From the NCBI GenBank assembly GCA_013398275.1, contig VZSE01002202.1, forward strand, positions 1 to 64,000: 64,000 bases of DNA, in the 5' to 3' direction. Positions 23,776 to 37,695 of the stretch are shown here, piece by piece. Below the pieces are notes generated by a model. That model searched no databases. It worked only from the letters and a program-made list of their open reading frames with translations, and was not told the origin of the DNA. The number at the start of each line of letters is the position of its first letter. Positions within the stretch are counted from its first letter, which is position 1. The translations under genes and the position numbers were made by a program. The DNA comes from Promerops cafer. Taxonomy: Eukaryota > Chordata > Aves > Passeriformes > Nectariniidae.

Positions 23776-24727
23776 TGGTTATGAATTCTGAATATGTCTC
23801 ATTTCACTACATCAAAATGCATCTTTAGAGAGAGTTGTTTTTAAACCCTCTTCTGTTCTGCCTCTTCACTCAGCTGCTCTGTCTGTCCTAAGCTGACTCT
23901 CTGTACACTGTGAATTATATAATTGTTCATTTTCACTGAATATCAAACATAAGAAGCCCTATTCTACTATATTTTAAAAATCTGCCAGTTTCTTGTGTGT
24001 GTTTGCAACCACATCACCAGTGAAACTGTCAGAAGACCATGGTGTGTGAAGAGCTGCATCTTTTGCCATCTATTCTACTATGAAAACAAAATCTTTTACA
24101 TTCTTAGCATTACTGGAGATACCATTTCCACAGGTGAGAACTCAACATTGTCCAATCACAAGACCTCAATATATTATTTGCTATGAAAATCCTTTTTATA
24201 TTGTAACACATACTCAAAACCACAAATAGTACAGATGTGAATCATGAATTTATTCATTCCTAATGTTCATCCAGCCCATGGCAGTTACCATGTGACTGAG
24301 CAGCTCTGGGAAGTGCCTGGACATTTGAGAATGCTGTACTTTCTGTTGAATAGGTGATTTTTGCCAGATACTTTTCTCATCATAAATATGCCACTGTACA
24401 TGGTTTGGTGAACAACTCCACAAAACAAAATAAAGGGAGGCAAAATAACTTGTCTGTTCTTGCCATAGGAGGGGTCATTCTTTCAAGAGGTGCAGAGATA
24501 GGATTTTTGTTTTAAAGTCAAATTGTTGCTGACTACATGCCATTTCTGTTTGTGGCCTGCCTCTATATAGATGATATATCTTAACAGGCTTCCCTCTGCT
24601 GAGTGTGCCTGTGAGTTCAGAATTCAAGGTCCAAATGAGAATGGGAATGTACAGCAGGTTAAAATGTATCTGCTCTGCTCTTAACAAACCATTTCTGGGA
24701 TAGGATGCTCCTCTTTTTCTTCCACTT
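23776..24727. other. Intergenic, no gene recognised
   Basis: Unique AT-rich sequence between two CR1 fragments of opposite orientation. Nothing recognised. Confidence 0.6.
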
Positions 24728-25015
24728 CAGGCCATTTCCTCGAGTCCTGTCACTGGTGAAGAGATCACTGCCTGCCCCTCCTCTTCTGCTTCTGAGGATA
24801 TTGAAGAGCACCATGAGGTGTCCCCTCAGTCTTCTCTTCTCCAGGCTGAACAAACCGAGAGACCTCAGCTTTTCCTCACAAGGCTTCCCCTCCAGACCCT
24901 TCTCCATCCCTGTGGCCTCCTTTGGACATTCTCTAATACATTAATGTCTTTTCTATACTGTGGCACCCAAAACTGCCCCCAGGAGTCGAGGTGAGGCCAC
25001 CCCAGTGCAGAGCAG
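24728..25015 (-). mobile_element. CR1 LINE fragment, internal
   Basis: On the + strand: AGGCCATTTCCTCGAGTCCT, GTCACTGGTGAAGAGATCAC, TCTTCTCTTCTCCAGGCTGA and CACCCAAAACTGCCCCCAGG, which is the inverted CR1 3' region. Neither the CR1 3' terminus nor the 5' region is present. The right edge is uncertain; diverged CR1 sequence may run further. Confidence 0.85.
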
Positions 25016-28000
25016 AACTGAACTCCCCGCTGTACACACATGCTGGGGTGTGTTTGGCACCCTGGAAGGTGAACCTGAAGTGCCAGGGAATATGGTTTTT
25101 GCCTGGTATTTATCTGAACTTTGCAAACAGGCACTGGTGTTTTAACACCCTATTAATCCCCAGCATCTGGATGCTGCCCCATATCCTTTTCTCCCTCTCT
25201 GAATCATTATCTGTAACAGCTTGGCATGAATGAAGCTTCATGAAACTCATTACAATCCCTTTTCCCTATTGGAATTTCTCCGGGGCTTGATGGAAATAAA
25301 TAAATAGGACTGCATGGGAGAAGCTTGCACTACAGTGTTGATGCTGTTATTGTCTGGATAAATATAATACTTGAGCTGACTGCTAATAATCTGGCAGCTG
25401 CCTGTTAACAACCTTTCATAAAATAAAAACATTTTAGAAATTCTGTGCTCTGGTAGCAGTCTGATCTGTAATAGAAGGGGGAGTTCTTAAAAAGATGATG
25501 ATCAGTTGCTGTTCATGAACAGAAATTAACATAATATTCAGTTAGAAATTATTTCGTTTAGATACTGGCATAAAAGATTTACATACATTAGGAAATAGGG
25601 AATATTTTGTAAGAAGGAAGGAAGAGTTGAAACCTTGGCTAGAAAAGAGCCAGGCTGATGGCACTGAAAACATAAAAAAACTGCTATAAACTGTGAGGAA
25701 GCTGACAGATGCAGAGGAGCACAGTTGTCAGAGGGCTGTGATCCCCAAAATGCCCCTGGATAATATTCAGTGCATGCCTAAAAAGCTGCAAAGAAAGCAC
25801 CACAAGTGCAGTGAATAAGGAAGGCAAATCAGGCTTCTTCCTAAGGCAGCTGACATTGTCCAGTGCAGGGGGCAACAGACCAAGGGCAAACCTTGCCAGT
25901 GCTGGAAGCATGGAAAATGAAATGGGAGAACCAGGGTGCTTGGCTTCATGTGATAGGAGAGGCATCTCAGAGACCTTGCAGAAAGGGAGTAATTGGTGGA
26001 TGTGGTGTTCCCAATCTATCAGCTTTATACAAATTGACAGAATAGGATGTGCATGCAGAGGGTTGGCAGTGGTTTTGGAGTCTAAAATACAGTGTAACCA
26101 AATGAAATTATTGTTATTGGAAAGAAAAAAAACAGCAGTCTGGAATCCCTCTGGTTGTAAGTACTCCACTGTAATAATAAAAAATGTATGATTTTATAAT
26201 TACCCCCACTCTCAGTCAGGATACAGATAGAGGATAGAGTTTAGAATACCTGCAAAGTCAGAGCGGGTATTAATATTGGGATGTATCAGCTACCAACAGA
26301 ATAAATGCCTCATCACCTATGACAGGACACAGAAATACAATTTTTGGAGATGCTTTCCTGAACAACTGGTCTGCAATCCCAGAAAATCTCTGCCCTGACT
26401 TTGGTCCTGAGTGGTGCACAGGAACCAGCTCAAGAAGCACGTGGGAGAGCTGATCTAATAGCAACTGCAGGATGGTCAGGCTTAACCCTGCAGCAGGAGA
26501 GACTAAACAAACAAATCCAGAACACAAGTGTCCAATCTAAAGAAAGGGAACTGCATACCAATATGGCAAGTGGTTAAAACGAAGAAAAAATGATTAAGGA
26601 TGGAGCAGGCTAAAAATCAAGGTAGCCAAGACACTTTTGAGAAATCTTGTATTAGCATTCAAGACAAACACTGTGCTGAAATTTGAAAAGAAATCAGAGT
26701 GGTCCAGGAAAAGCCCTACAGGACTAAATAGAAAATCTGGGTGATTTTCACCTAGAAAGGACTGGCATTTGTAACAGGAATCTTGTCCTTCAGAATAGAA
26801 CAGAAACTCCATATGGCAGATCAAACGTAACCAGGACATTAGGAGGGTTAAGAGAGAGTTTGAGGAGCACCTTGCACAGGATGGGGAAGAATAAGAATTT
26901 CAAAATGTAAAAATTATTTCAGTATGACAAAAGTAGAAATACTGCAGAAGTCTGTCCTGTCCACAGAAATGGCTCTAGAAAGGATGCTGGAAACAATGGA
27001 CCATGAGTCTGAGTGCCATCCTCCAAGAGATGATAAACCTGGCAATGAAGATTAAGATCACTGAACATGTAGATAAACTGTTAGAGAAAAAGATCTCCAT
27101 CAGAACTGGAAAATCAGAGAAATCTGAGTTTGCCAGCCACTCTTTCAGTTACCTGAATTGGCCCGAGGTGCCTGTGGCTGCTACACCAGGGACTCACAGC
27201 TGCTGTGGTGAGGAAGAGCTGGGTGGCCACAGACAGACAGACAGCAAAGGGATTTTAGTGAATGTGCCCTACACAGGAGGCAGCAAAGCAACTGGAAGGG
27301 TGGCTGGAGACAGAATTCAGGGTGTATGAAGTGCCTGTGGCATGTGCAGGAGCAGAGAGTGTGTGTAACACAGGAAGGAAACCTGCTGTGGGGCTGTCGG
27401 GACTGTCCTTCCTACACACAACTGTCCAGCTGACCTCCCAGGATATTAAAGTGCAGCCCTTTGCCTGCTTTTTTCCCATCTAACTCCAAATCTTTGTTAC
27501 TGCACACATACAGGAAGCACATAGGATGGGCCAAAGGATGAGAACATGAAGCAGAGATTGAAAGGTGACTTCACATATATGGACAATAAGAGCTCTGTGT
27601 TCTTGGACCTTGGGTATTTCCTGCTTTGGACTTAGGAATGATATTTCCCAAAACTGAGAAAGAAGCTTTTTAAGAAAGAACATTTTTACTTTTGTAACTG
27701 TAGAGGCTGCTGTGGTAACTAAATATACAATGAGGTCATAAGGTCTAAACAGAGCTCAGAATCTCAGTAAAGATTATAAATTTAAAGGAAGTATAATTGT
27801 GCAGTGTTTGAACAAACAACCCAAATATTACACTGCAGTTATTAGGGAATCATCAAAGCTAGGATCTCTGTTATTTCAAAATGTGCTCTTCCAATAGTTA
27901 TTCCTCAGGGGAGGGCTGAACAGAGAATTCATTTGTGACTGTGACCACAAGCCTTCCAGGAAGCCTGGATGTCTTTCAATTGTCTGCATTATTATTCTTA

Positions 28001-28387
28001 TCTAAACAGATCTATTGATCATTAATGATCTAGAAATGCTTAAGGCGTGACAGGAGACTGAGGAAAATCCAATAAACTCTCCACCACTGCAGAATACCAA
28101 GAAGTGAGAATACTCCTGTTGTGTCTTTCTAGCATGCTGTGAAACACTCCATGAATTAGTAAACAGGATCATCTGGATGCTCCTTGCTGACCCTCAGTTC
28201 TGAGTGTACACAGAGATCTACTGAGCACAGCCTTCCATGTAAATGGAACCAACTTCGAAACAGTATCTTATAAATTAAAAATAGATTTTTGAAGACAGTG
28301 GAGTGTGCAGCACCTACAAACATGCTGATTGTTATTTAGGGCCTTATGAATATATTTAACATGGACACAACACACCCAACACGACAA

Positions 28388-28388
<1 letters not shown>
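25016..28388. other. Intergenic, no gene recognised
   Basis: Moderately AT-rich. The reading frames at 25684-26169 (minus) and 27003-27329 (plus) are longer than average but show no family motif. Parts of 25800-27480 have the texture of old decayed repeat, which I cannot assign. Confidence 0.5.
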
Positions 28389-28444
<56 letters not shown>

Positions 28445-28479
28445 CATCATCATCATCATCATCATCATTATCATTATTA
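28389..28479. repeat. Compound ATT / ATC trinucleotide microsatellite
   Basis: About 18 ATT units run straight into about nine ATC units and then a mixed end. The switch from ATT to ATC without a gap suggests a point change that spread by slippage. It lies in intergenic sequence; no coding use is indicated. Confidence 0.97.
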
Positions 28480-31400
28480 CCCAACTCAAGCATTCTTAAC
28501 AAATAGGTATGTACACTTTCGTTAAATAAAGACATTGCCAATGAAGACAGAGCTGAATGTCAGAGTTCTTTTCCATGTCTTACTGAGGTAAAAATCCTGG
28601 GGTGTGACGCCTACTATGTGACAAAGATGAGAAAAATCTGATTTGATTTTTTCATCACGTCACCAAAGATGGTCATTTTCTATTGGCTTTCAGACATTTA
28701 AGCATGTTTGTTTTATTTAAAAGTAAGAAGTTCCTGGTTTAAGAAAGTGAATGAATGAAAGCATGAATAAAAGGATCTCTTAGATTTCCTAGTAAAACAG
28801 TCTGGTATTATACCACAGGTTGTAATATCAAGTGGAATTGCTGGTCAAGGGTATCTGGTGCCAGTCACTCAAGGGTTCCTTCAAAGAGCCTTAGCTACTG
28901 TCTAGTGTCTATCTAGTAATATTTAATGTGTTTTAGACCAATAAACAGTCTGGTTCTAGAGGTCTTCTGCAAAGTATCACCTCTGTGGCATTACTTCCAC
29001 CAGAAATGTTTGTGCACTAAGCCAGTTTAATTAAAGCACAATAATGTTGATACCTTCCTTAAATAATGCCTTTTTTTCTGGAAGATTTTCCTCTGCAGGT
29101 AGTAACAGTATCAACTCAGTCATAGAGTTTTAGGCATACAATGTTCTGTAGATTTCATACTCCTTATAATAAGCAGGAATAAGGCAGAACCCATCAGCCC
29201 TGCCCATATCAGTGCAGCCCAGCAGACATTTCTCAGCCTCTCTGGCACTGCAGGCAGCACAGATGTCAGCTCTGATTAACTGTCCTGGGAGCCAAGGGGT
29301 TTAGCATGGGCATGGTGCTCATCTAACCTGCTTTTGTTACCCTCTGCAGAATCCTCTGCTGTGGGCAGCAGGATCTGTGTTTGCCAGGGAGGTACTGAAC
29401 AGCCGTGTTAACCCTGCTCCACTGCCTTGGACAGACATGCCCTCTCTGCTGTGAAATCAGCTGGATGTGAGAGGACAGGGAGCAAGAATCACACCCACTG
29501 AAGGCCAATATTTCTCCTCTACAGCAGTAATGGAACAGTGTGTGCTGAGTACAGGGCTAGCTTTTGCCCAGTGAACGAGTAAGAACAAAATCAAGTAGTG
29601 GAGAGAGGGTCAAAAAGAGAGCAATCAGTCTGTCTTAAATCTGAATAAAGTACGGCTCACATAGAAGAAATAGTACCTGTGCATGCAGTAAAGTTGTAGA
29701 TCATAATGAATTTGTGCAGTTTTAATCCTGGTATCTCCCAATCCATTAATTCTTGGCTGTACTTTTCATATCCTTGTAAATTTATATTGCAAGTAATATA
29801 TAAACATATTTAAGAAATCTTAGCTTAATGGTACTGCATTCTTCATAATGTTTTAGCTTTTAAAAAAATGTTTAATAGAAATTTGCACATTTTTTCTTCT
29901 CAGGTCCACATATGTTTTTATAGTACATGAAATAACAGATCAAATAAAGCTTCCAATGTAGTTTTTGCATACAGCTATGTTTGGCTTGGGTTACTTATTA
30001 ATTTCTCCAACATAAACAGTGCTTTTCAGGATCATATGCCCCAAATAAACTTGCCAGATACCTTTTAGACATCAGATTAGAAAGAAGACCTAATCCTGTG
30101 ACTACAAGTTGAGTGTTTTATCAAGCTAACCTATTGTTAAGTATAGTGTAGAATAAAGGAGTTTAAAAATCTTCCAGGAGCTTAGAAATGAAACAAAACA
30201 AAGGAAGGGAACTGGTCAGATGGCACAAAGAGCAAGAAATAAGGCTTGGTGCCAAGGTGGATGTGACAGAATTCTTGATCAGACAGAGGAAACAGGTTGT
30301 GCACTGTAACATGGGGGAGTGAACAACGATGAGAGAGTGGAGAAGAAAGTGGAGGAAAGAAGATCCTGATCTAACAGCACTGGGAAGCAGCACAAGAACT
30401 CAGGCTCCCTGCCAACTCCTGTAGCTATTCAATTAAGTTGGTGTATCCCATACTTTTGATAATTGTCACTCACTAAGTGTTCTGATGCCTTACTCATTTC
30501 AGGGGCTCCAGGTAAGCCAGGTCAGTGATTCACCCTGCTATGAGAACTTCTTTCCATGCTGCAAGAACCGTGTGGTGACTGGACCAAAAATGTTCCCTCC
30601 ATTGGTGGTTCTGGCCGGTGAATATTCCTTTCTTCAGCTGGCCAAGTTGGTGGGTGGCTGTGCTAATTACTTGGCATGCCACACAAGTCTAAAGAGGCCT
30701 TTTGTTTTATTTTGGGCAATAATGAAACATTCTCTTTGATTAATGCGGATTACTAGTTAATTAATGTTCATCCATTGTTGTATTTTAAGGAAAGTGTGTG
30801 ATACATCAAGATTTCTGCTTCTTGGAAAAAAACTATTTCCTTTTTTTACTATTTCCTGATAAATTAATAATGAGCATTTTGCTACCTCTTTGATGTTGCT
30901 GGGATCACAGTCTATGTGGGGCTTTCACTGGGGCCACTGTATTTCTGGTCAGTTCATATTTTTTTGTCTGATTCTGATATAATATAAATGTTTTCATTTC
31001 TAGTCCTCTCATAAGTTATTTTCCTAGGCCATCATCTTTTTCTTGCTTGCATTAGGATAGAAATGCTGCATTTCAAGAAATCTACACCTTTCTGCTAGTG
31101 GCTCATTATAACATTACAATGCATTCTTAATTCAGTGCTTAGCAGATTAAGATAAATCACACATTGGGTATTAAGAGGAAGCTTCAGGATTTGAGGATGT
31201 GAGGTGAGGCTGGCATCTCCTTAGGTGACTTAACCTCTTTAGGTTATGAGACTAGAGGGGGTTTGACTACTAGAGATCTTCAAGGAATCTGCCTGGGGCC
31301 AAACACCTGAGGCTTTCATTAATGACCTCTGAAATAATGAAGAGTTTGCTAATGAAACCCCCTGTTGGAATACAGCTGGGAAACATCGTTACTGTGCAAG

Positions 31401-34400
31401 AGAATGGCAGTGTGATAAAGAGGAGCTGAATAACCTTGAGGACAGCAAAAGATAAAACAGAAGAAATTCAGCAGCTGAGAGAACAGGTTCATGCACTCGG
31501 AGGCTTTTCATGAGAGCTTTCTCCTCTGAGACTGTAGCTGCCATCTAACCCAGTCACGGTCAGGACCCACTGAAGCTTCAGCCATTGTTCATGTGTAAAA
31601 CTGCTTGTAGCTTAAATATCATGGCACTTCTTCCAAACTAAAGCTGATGCAAGTTTTACAAGTTATATATTTTCCTGTCTTTCCCAACGGCACAGCCCTC
31701 CAGAAATACAAGGGAGGTGGGCAGCACCAAACAGACACTGAGGAGTACAGGCTTGTTTCGCTCTTAATTCACTTGTCCATCCAATTTAAAGGCAGAACCT
31801 GAGTTTCCCAGGAGAGTTTATTAGCAAGTAGGATCAAGAATATTCAGTTTCAAGTTTTCTGCATTCTCCAGTTGAAATATTTATTATCCCACTCATCTCC
31901 TGTAAGCTACTTCTACCATTTACACTGCATTGTGGTGAAACTTGACCAAATAAAAAGTTCCTGCCAGGTCAGTTGACAAATGTTGATATTAGAACCAGAG
32001 AAGGGATGGCAATGTCTTGCAGGCAGAGTGGCACTGCCCCGTGGGCTAGCACTGGCCTCAAGGATTGGATGAAACCACCCCAAAGATCCCTGTTCATCAT
32101 TAATATGTTGAAAGTGCTGTGCTGTTTATGTTCCTGTTGAACTTGGACCACAGCCTTTACACACCAACTTTAAATTAGAAGAGAAGACTGATGAAAATGC
32201 TTTTGAGCTGTCTGTGTAACAGCATCAGCAGTAACTCATAATCACTGCCAACAATAAATACTCTATTGATCCACAAGGATGGGACCCTGTGAAAAAAATG
32301 CTTCCTGAAAGCTGAGCACTCATTCTTCTGATGCTCTCTTAAACGAGAGATCTTCCAGCACTGGTCCTGCAGTGGCATCTCTCATTATTTGTCACAGTTG
32401 AAAGGCTGCTTCTGCTTCTCATTAAATGTTTCATGCTGCACAACAGGTCTCAGGTTTACCGTTGCTTGAATTTTCCTCGTAGATTTTTTTCCTTTTCAAA
32501 GACTTTCAAAGTAGTCCTTCTTTACTGATCTTTTACAATCACTAAAACATTGGAAGAGCATACACACTGTGACAGAAACCAATAAAGTTCAGGCAATTCC
32601 CAGCTGAGAGTGATATGGCACCATATATCCATCATAGATTTAGGCAATAAAGAGAAAATTAAGCTTGTTGAAATTGTGGCACTGTGCCTGGGTGTTGGAA
32701 GCAAACACAACACTTCCCATCATTAAATGAGGATTTAATGTTCAGGGTGCTCAAATGTTTCTCATTTTTTTCTAAAGCAAACCTTCATTAGCATGTTTGT
32801 TTAAGCAGTACAAACTGTCCTGTCCTGGTGTCCACGAGGCTTTGGCTGTAGCTGCCAGTCCCTTCTACTGGGCACTTGGACATCACCTGCATGTGTCTAC
32901 TTTGTTTTGCACTGAGAAAATATGATTTTTAAAGGGTCAGATTGTTAACTGGTGAAAAGTGGAAATAGGTTGATAAAACCAGTGGTCATAGGTGCAAAAC
33001 TGTGTCACTGTTTTAGTGCTTTAATTTTTTAGTTCTTCTCTTTTTTTTTTTTTTTTTCTTTCCCCCACAGAGCTTTATTTCTGCTTGCAGGACATTCTTA
33101 TGCAAGGGTAGTAAGATTCCAGAAATCAGTGTTTGTAATGTAAATTGTGACCTGACTTGAATGTTAGCCTTGATCACTATCAGCTGAAACAGCTGTGCCT
33201 TAAGAAATACTGACTATGATAAATCCACCTCTACAGTGAAACATAAAAAAAAAAGAGAAAATACACATGCAAATAATTATTTATAGTCTGGTATGGGACT
33301 GGAACAGCAGGAAACTCTAGGAGGAAAACCTGAAAACTCTCCTGTGCCAGCTCCTGGAAGTCAGAAGCACTGTTACCATGTTACTGAGTCCATACAGGCA
33401 AGCTCCGTGGTCTCTACAAGGACCATTTGTGGAGTGCTCACAGGTCTGGCCTCAGCAGCTGCCCATGAGAAAAAAAATCACCTTATTAAACAACTTGATA
33501 TTTGCTTTGCCCTTCCCTTGCAGTTCATTAAATTGCAAGCTGCGGCGGATTGGAGACATCCAGCTAAGTGCCAGCACCTATGTCAGGGAGTGACGGCAGC
33601 TGGGCCAAGGGCTGAGCCCACCTGGCCAGAACCTTCTGAAAGAAGGGCTGGGCTCAGGTGCTTCTCAATTTTGCTCCAAAAGGAAGCGTGGCCTTGGGAA
33701 AGATGGCTGGTGGAGGTGTTGCTTTGAGGGTTGTTTTTGTCCCAGAACAGCAGCACCACACTGATTTCCCAGGAGAGATGGTAGCTGCACCGCCAGGGAA
33801 GTTGCTGGTAGATGATGAGAATAAATTATGGGGGTGGTGAGATCAGTTCCTAGAGAGGAGTGTTTGCTTTTAAGTTTTGTTCCTGCGTTTGTTGTTAGGC
33901 CTTTTCTGTATGCGATGGGTGAGGGGCAGCAGGGCGAGGCTCTGTGCTCCCAGCAAACTGGCCCATACTCCAGCCTCCACCTCCTGCTTTTCACTGCCCA
34001 AGTTCTTCTTCCCCTGGAGCTGTCAGCAAGCTGCTTTGGGAGGGACTGACAATGCAGGTGCTTCATTTCCTCTGAGCCATGAAGAGCTGAAAGCAAGGCT
34101 TTGCAGCTTCAAAGTAAGGCTTTCCTGTGTTGTTTGTCTTTCCACAAGGACCTGGGAATAGCAGTGTGCCCAGGGTGGCTTTTGGAGGATCCTGGATTTG
34201 TCTGGTGGTAGTACAGGGGGAAAAGCATTTACTGGAGGACAAAAGAACATCTGTTCCGTTTACTTTTAATTCTTGAACAGGCTTAGGAGAGAAGAAAGGC
34301 TTGGAAGGGGCGGTTCTTCCCCTATCTCCCAACACTGGTTTGTTTCTCCCAGGAAAGTCAAGAAACTGGGTGCACAGTGTCAATCAGTGGTTCAGCATAA

Positions 34401-34528
34401 GCAGGAGGCCTACAGGGAATTTGGCTTCATTCAGTCTGCCAAGGACACTAAACCCAAGTGCTGCGGTGTGCTGTTTTATTATTGTTTATACTGTTTTAAA
34501 ATAGTTTTATTAAAGTTCTGTATATTCC
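28480..34528. other. Intergenic, no gene recognised
   Basis: Unique sequence with an old CR1-like patch (31185-31490), a poly(T) tract near 33041-33058 and a GC-richer part at about 33290-34200. In that part a 144-codon frame (33293-33727) lacks recognisable domains and overlaps equally long frames on the other strand, so I treat it as chance. Confidence 0.55.
31185..31490 (+). mobile_element. Old diverged CR1 fragment (probable)
   Basis: TTCATTAATGACCTCTG, then AAGAGTTTGCTAATGAAACC, then AGCTGAATAACCTTGAGGAC follow the order of the CR1 reverse transcriptase region (the part coding for FINDL, then KFADDTKLG, then LNRLE). Divergence is high, so this is a probable assignment only. Confidence 0.45.
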
Positions 34529-35430
34529 TGTCGCGGCGGAGGGAGACTCTGGCGCTCAATATGAGTGATCCAGAAGACTCAGTTTATTGTCCTAAGCACA
34601 CCTTATTTATACACAGCATAATTATCACCTCCCTCTTTGCGGTCTCACGGTTCCGTCTTCTGCCTCTTCTAGCTCCTTATCTTGCATAACAGCTGCAGCC
34701 AAGGACACCCTGACCTGGCCGGCTCAGCTACTAAACAAGCTGAGTCCGACACTTTCCCAGCTCCTGTTCTGCTAGCTGTATCATGTCAACGTGGCCCCTA
34801 TCATTCAGCCAATCCTCCACATATTCCCTCCTTTTCCCAGTTGGTATGCCCCAATTCCCCCCTCCAAAACTCCAAAGTTGTTGTAGCCCCTAGTTATGTT
34901 ACACCCCTGTGTTCCCTATAAGGTATCTTCCCTCCCCTTGTTCGAGTGTGTTCCCTGTCTGTCACCTGAACCCCACCTCTATTTCCCGAACCATCCCTGT
35001 CAGTCTGTATAAGCCCTGCCCCTAGTGACTCCGCCCCCCTCCAGAGTACTATGCCCTATTGGGCCATGTGACCATCCCTTCTCCTCCCTTCAGAGTTCAT
35101 TGGTTCCTGCCCCCTTACATTACCTTACCTTTTTACTCCTCCCCTAGTTTGTCCCTATTGGCTGTCAGCCGGGATCCTCCCCTTGTTCCTCCCCTATATT
35201 TAATCCCCTGCACAGGCCTTCTTAGGGGTCTTTGTCCCTAGTTCCTTTGAAGTGTTAAACTTCTGGATTGGACCAAACGAAGAGTCTCCTTGCTTTCTCT
35301 TTGCCTTTCTTCTGACCGGGGTTGCCATGGAGACCGCAAGGCTTTAGCTCCTGGGAGCTGACAAGAGCTGAAGCTCTGAAGGAGCATCAGGAGGATCTTG
35401 CATCCTTAGCTGTTCCCCACACCTGGCACG
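34529..35430 (+). mobile_element. Solo LTR with visible promoter elements
   Basis: It begins TGTCGCGGCGGAGGGAGACT, a start I associate with songbird ERV LTRs. It contains GC boxes (CTCCGCCCCCC near 35028), CCAAT-type motifs (CCTATTGG near 35053 and 35154), a TATA-like CTATATTTAA near 35193 and a U5-like region. The end is unclear; GTTCCCCACA near 35430 is my best guess. A TATTCC lies directly before the LTR and another at 35482, but the second does not abut a CA end, so I do not count it as the target duplication. No internal retroviral genes flank it. Confidence 0.7.
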
Positions 35431-37689
35431 GAGGCAGTGGAGCTAGCTAGAGTCTTGGTGACCTGCATCACCCAAGGATTTTATTCCTTTTCCTTTTCAT
35501 TAATGTGGCTATGACCTAAAAGGCAAAATAATGTACCTTAGTCTCTGTGAGGGTATTTGCTCCCCAGTGTAGGGACCCATAGCAGAGTGGCAACAAGGTT
35601 ATGAAGTTGCTGCATCTGAAGTACAACCAACTTCAGGGCTGAATGATAGGACTGGGAAGGAGGGAGTTCTTTGAAGCCTGGCAGGACTAACTGGTCTAAA
35701 GTGAGAACAGCTTAAAAATTAAAAAAAAGTTCCAAGTTACGACTGCCAGAGGAACACCTAGAACAGCTCTCTGATGTGAGGAGAATGTAGAAAACTGCAG
35801 CTGGCTAATAATGTCCAGTCCAGTCAATTTTTGACAATAATCTGAGTTCCTGTGTCTGAACCAAGTTTCCTGGATCTCTAGAGAATCTTATTCTAATTGT
35901 AAAGCCTTATTTTAAGAATTAGCATTTCAAAACAAGCTGTTGGAATTTCAGTGGTGCTGCAATTTGCCATCTGCTATTTTTCTAATTCTAGCTTATGCTC
36001 AGATAAATTTGTCTCATTTTCACAAAAGTATGTTCTAGGACTTGCATGTTCTGGCACTGCATGATCCTCTTGGGTTTATTCATGGATTGCGTGGGTACCT
36101 GGGGATGGGGTCTCGCAACTGAAAAGGTTTCTGACATCTGTTCTTAACTTTCTCAAATTTAAGAAATGGTTTAAACAACACAGGTTTTATTATTCTGACA
36201 GGGAGGTGAAAGGAGGATCAGTCATTGTAGTCTCTGCTTGATTTGGTGTGGGTTTTGGTGATTTGACTTCCAGAAAGAGTGCTCTGCTATCGCTAGCACT
36301 TACACTGCTCTAAATAAAAGATATGCTAGGCGTTTGCTTTTTCTCTCTTGTTTTAGATGTTGTTGCTGTTATGAAAGCATGAGCATGAACTCCATACCTA
36401 ATGGGAAGATTTCCAAAATGTGTGAGGGTTTACCAAGGTTAATATTCCAGAGGAATAACAATATAGAGCTCGTCTTGATCTGGTTAACCTAGCAGTTGTC
36501 AAGGGATGGGCCTTCTCTGCATTCCAGGCTACTGTAATAATTTCTTGTATTTCTGGGATATTTGCATATACCATCTTTTAAGTTTGTTTTCCAGTTACTG
36601 TATCCAGTTATATGTAGGCTTATGTTCTAATAGTTTCGCTGAAGTGTCACACAAAGATTAGGGATGTTTGGATCAGAATTCTTCACTGGTGTGTTATATC
36701 CATTCCTTTGGCATCGAGTTCCAGGTGGCTTCTGTCTTTTGGATCCCTTACTCTTAGTGTAACTTAATTCTATCATAGTGTCACCTGCACTTTACCAGAG
36801 AGAGCTTCATGAAATGCTGCATGAAGGACATGCTTTTACTCGTTTATTGGCAGAACACCTAATCCTGTTTCTAGTCATACAGCTGATGTATTTTGGGCTG
36901 CCTGGGAAGTGAATCAGCCATCAGAGAGCCAGGAAAGGAGCTCTATTTCTACTGTTGTACTATTAAACATTAGGTGCATTATATGGGAATGCTATTAATA
37001 GTTAAAAAGCAATTTAAGAGTAAACTTTGTTGTACAACAAAGCAAAACAAGCGTATTTTCTTCCTCCCCTTCACAAAACCAAAGCTGACTATCTGGAGAC
37101 TTCTGAAATGAGATGGTATTAGCAAGTTTCTTGAAGAAAAATTAAATGTGGGGTAACTAATAGAATTTGTTGAAACTTGGTGAGTTATATCGCCTGTTTC
37201 CAAGTACAGTAGGCTGTAATATTTCATAAGAGAGCACTAAAATTGCTTGACTGTTACAGGCTTGTGTGGTAGATTAACATGATGAGTTCACTTCTTGTCT
37301 TGCTGCAAAGCCATAGCTGACTTTGTACCAGCAAACCCAGATCTTTTCACACCCCAAAAAGGTCAACCATTAGCTTTATTTGTAAGGCAGCACCTGAGTT
37401 GACCTGTGATTTATACCCACACACAGATGGGGTGAGCTTGTTTTCTTCATGGTAGTACCTGAGGAAGCATCCAGGTTCCAGAGCAGTCCTGTCTGCAGAG
37501 TTCCACAGAAGCTGAGCCTTTCGCTGCTGTGGCTTTTGTTGCTGCTCAGCGCAACACAGTCGCACCCTCTCCTGTGTCTTGGCTCCCGTGCATGGTCAAC
37601 TCAGAGCTGAACTGTCTGCCAGGAGCTCTCCTGAGCTCACTGCTTGTTGGGTTAGACAGGTGCCAGCTCTAGAAAAAGAGGTGCATGCA
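35431..37689. other. Intergenic, no gene recognised
   Basis: Unique AT-rich sequence between two LTRs. Nothing recognised. Confidence 0.6.
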
Positions 37690-37695
37690 CAGCCT

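Noticed and set aside
25684..26169. 161-codon open frame on minus strand
   Set aside because: No recognisable motif; a second frame of similar length runs on the opposite strand.
28356..28541. Frame encoding runs of Asn and Asp
   Set aside because: It is the ATT/ATC microsatellite read on the minus strand.
33293..33727. 144-codon open frame on + strand
   Set aside because: No recognisable domain, overlaps similarly long frames on the minus strand, and lies in a GC-richer patch where chance frames are long.
34523..35487. TATTCC before the LTR and again at 35482 as a target duplication
   Set aside because: The second copy is not preceded by a CA-type LTR end, and a 6-bp match within a kilobase is easily chance.
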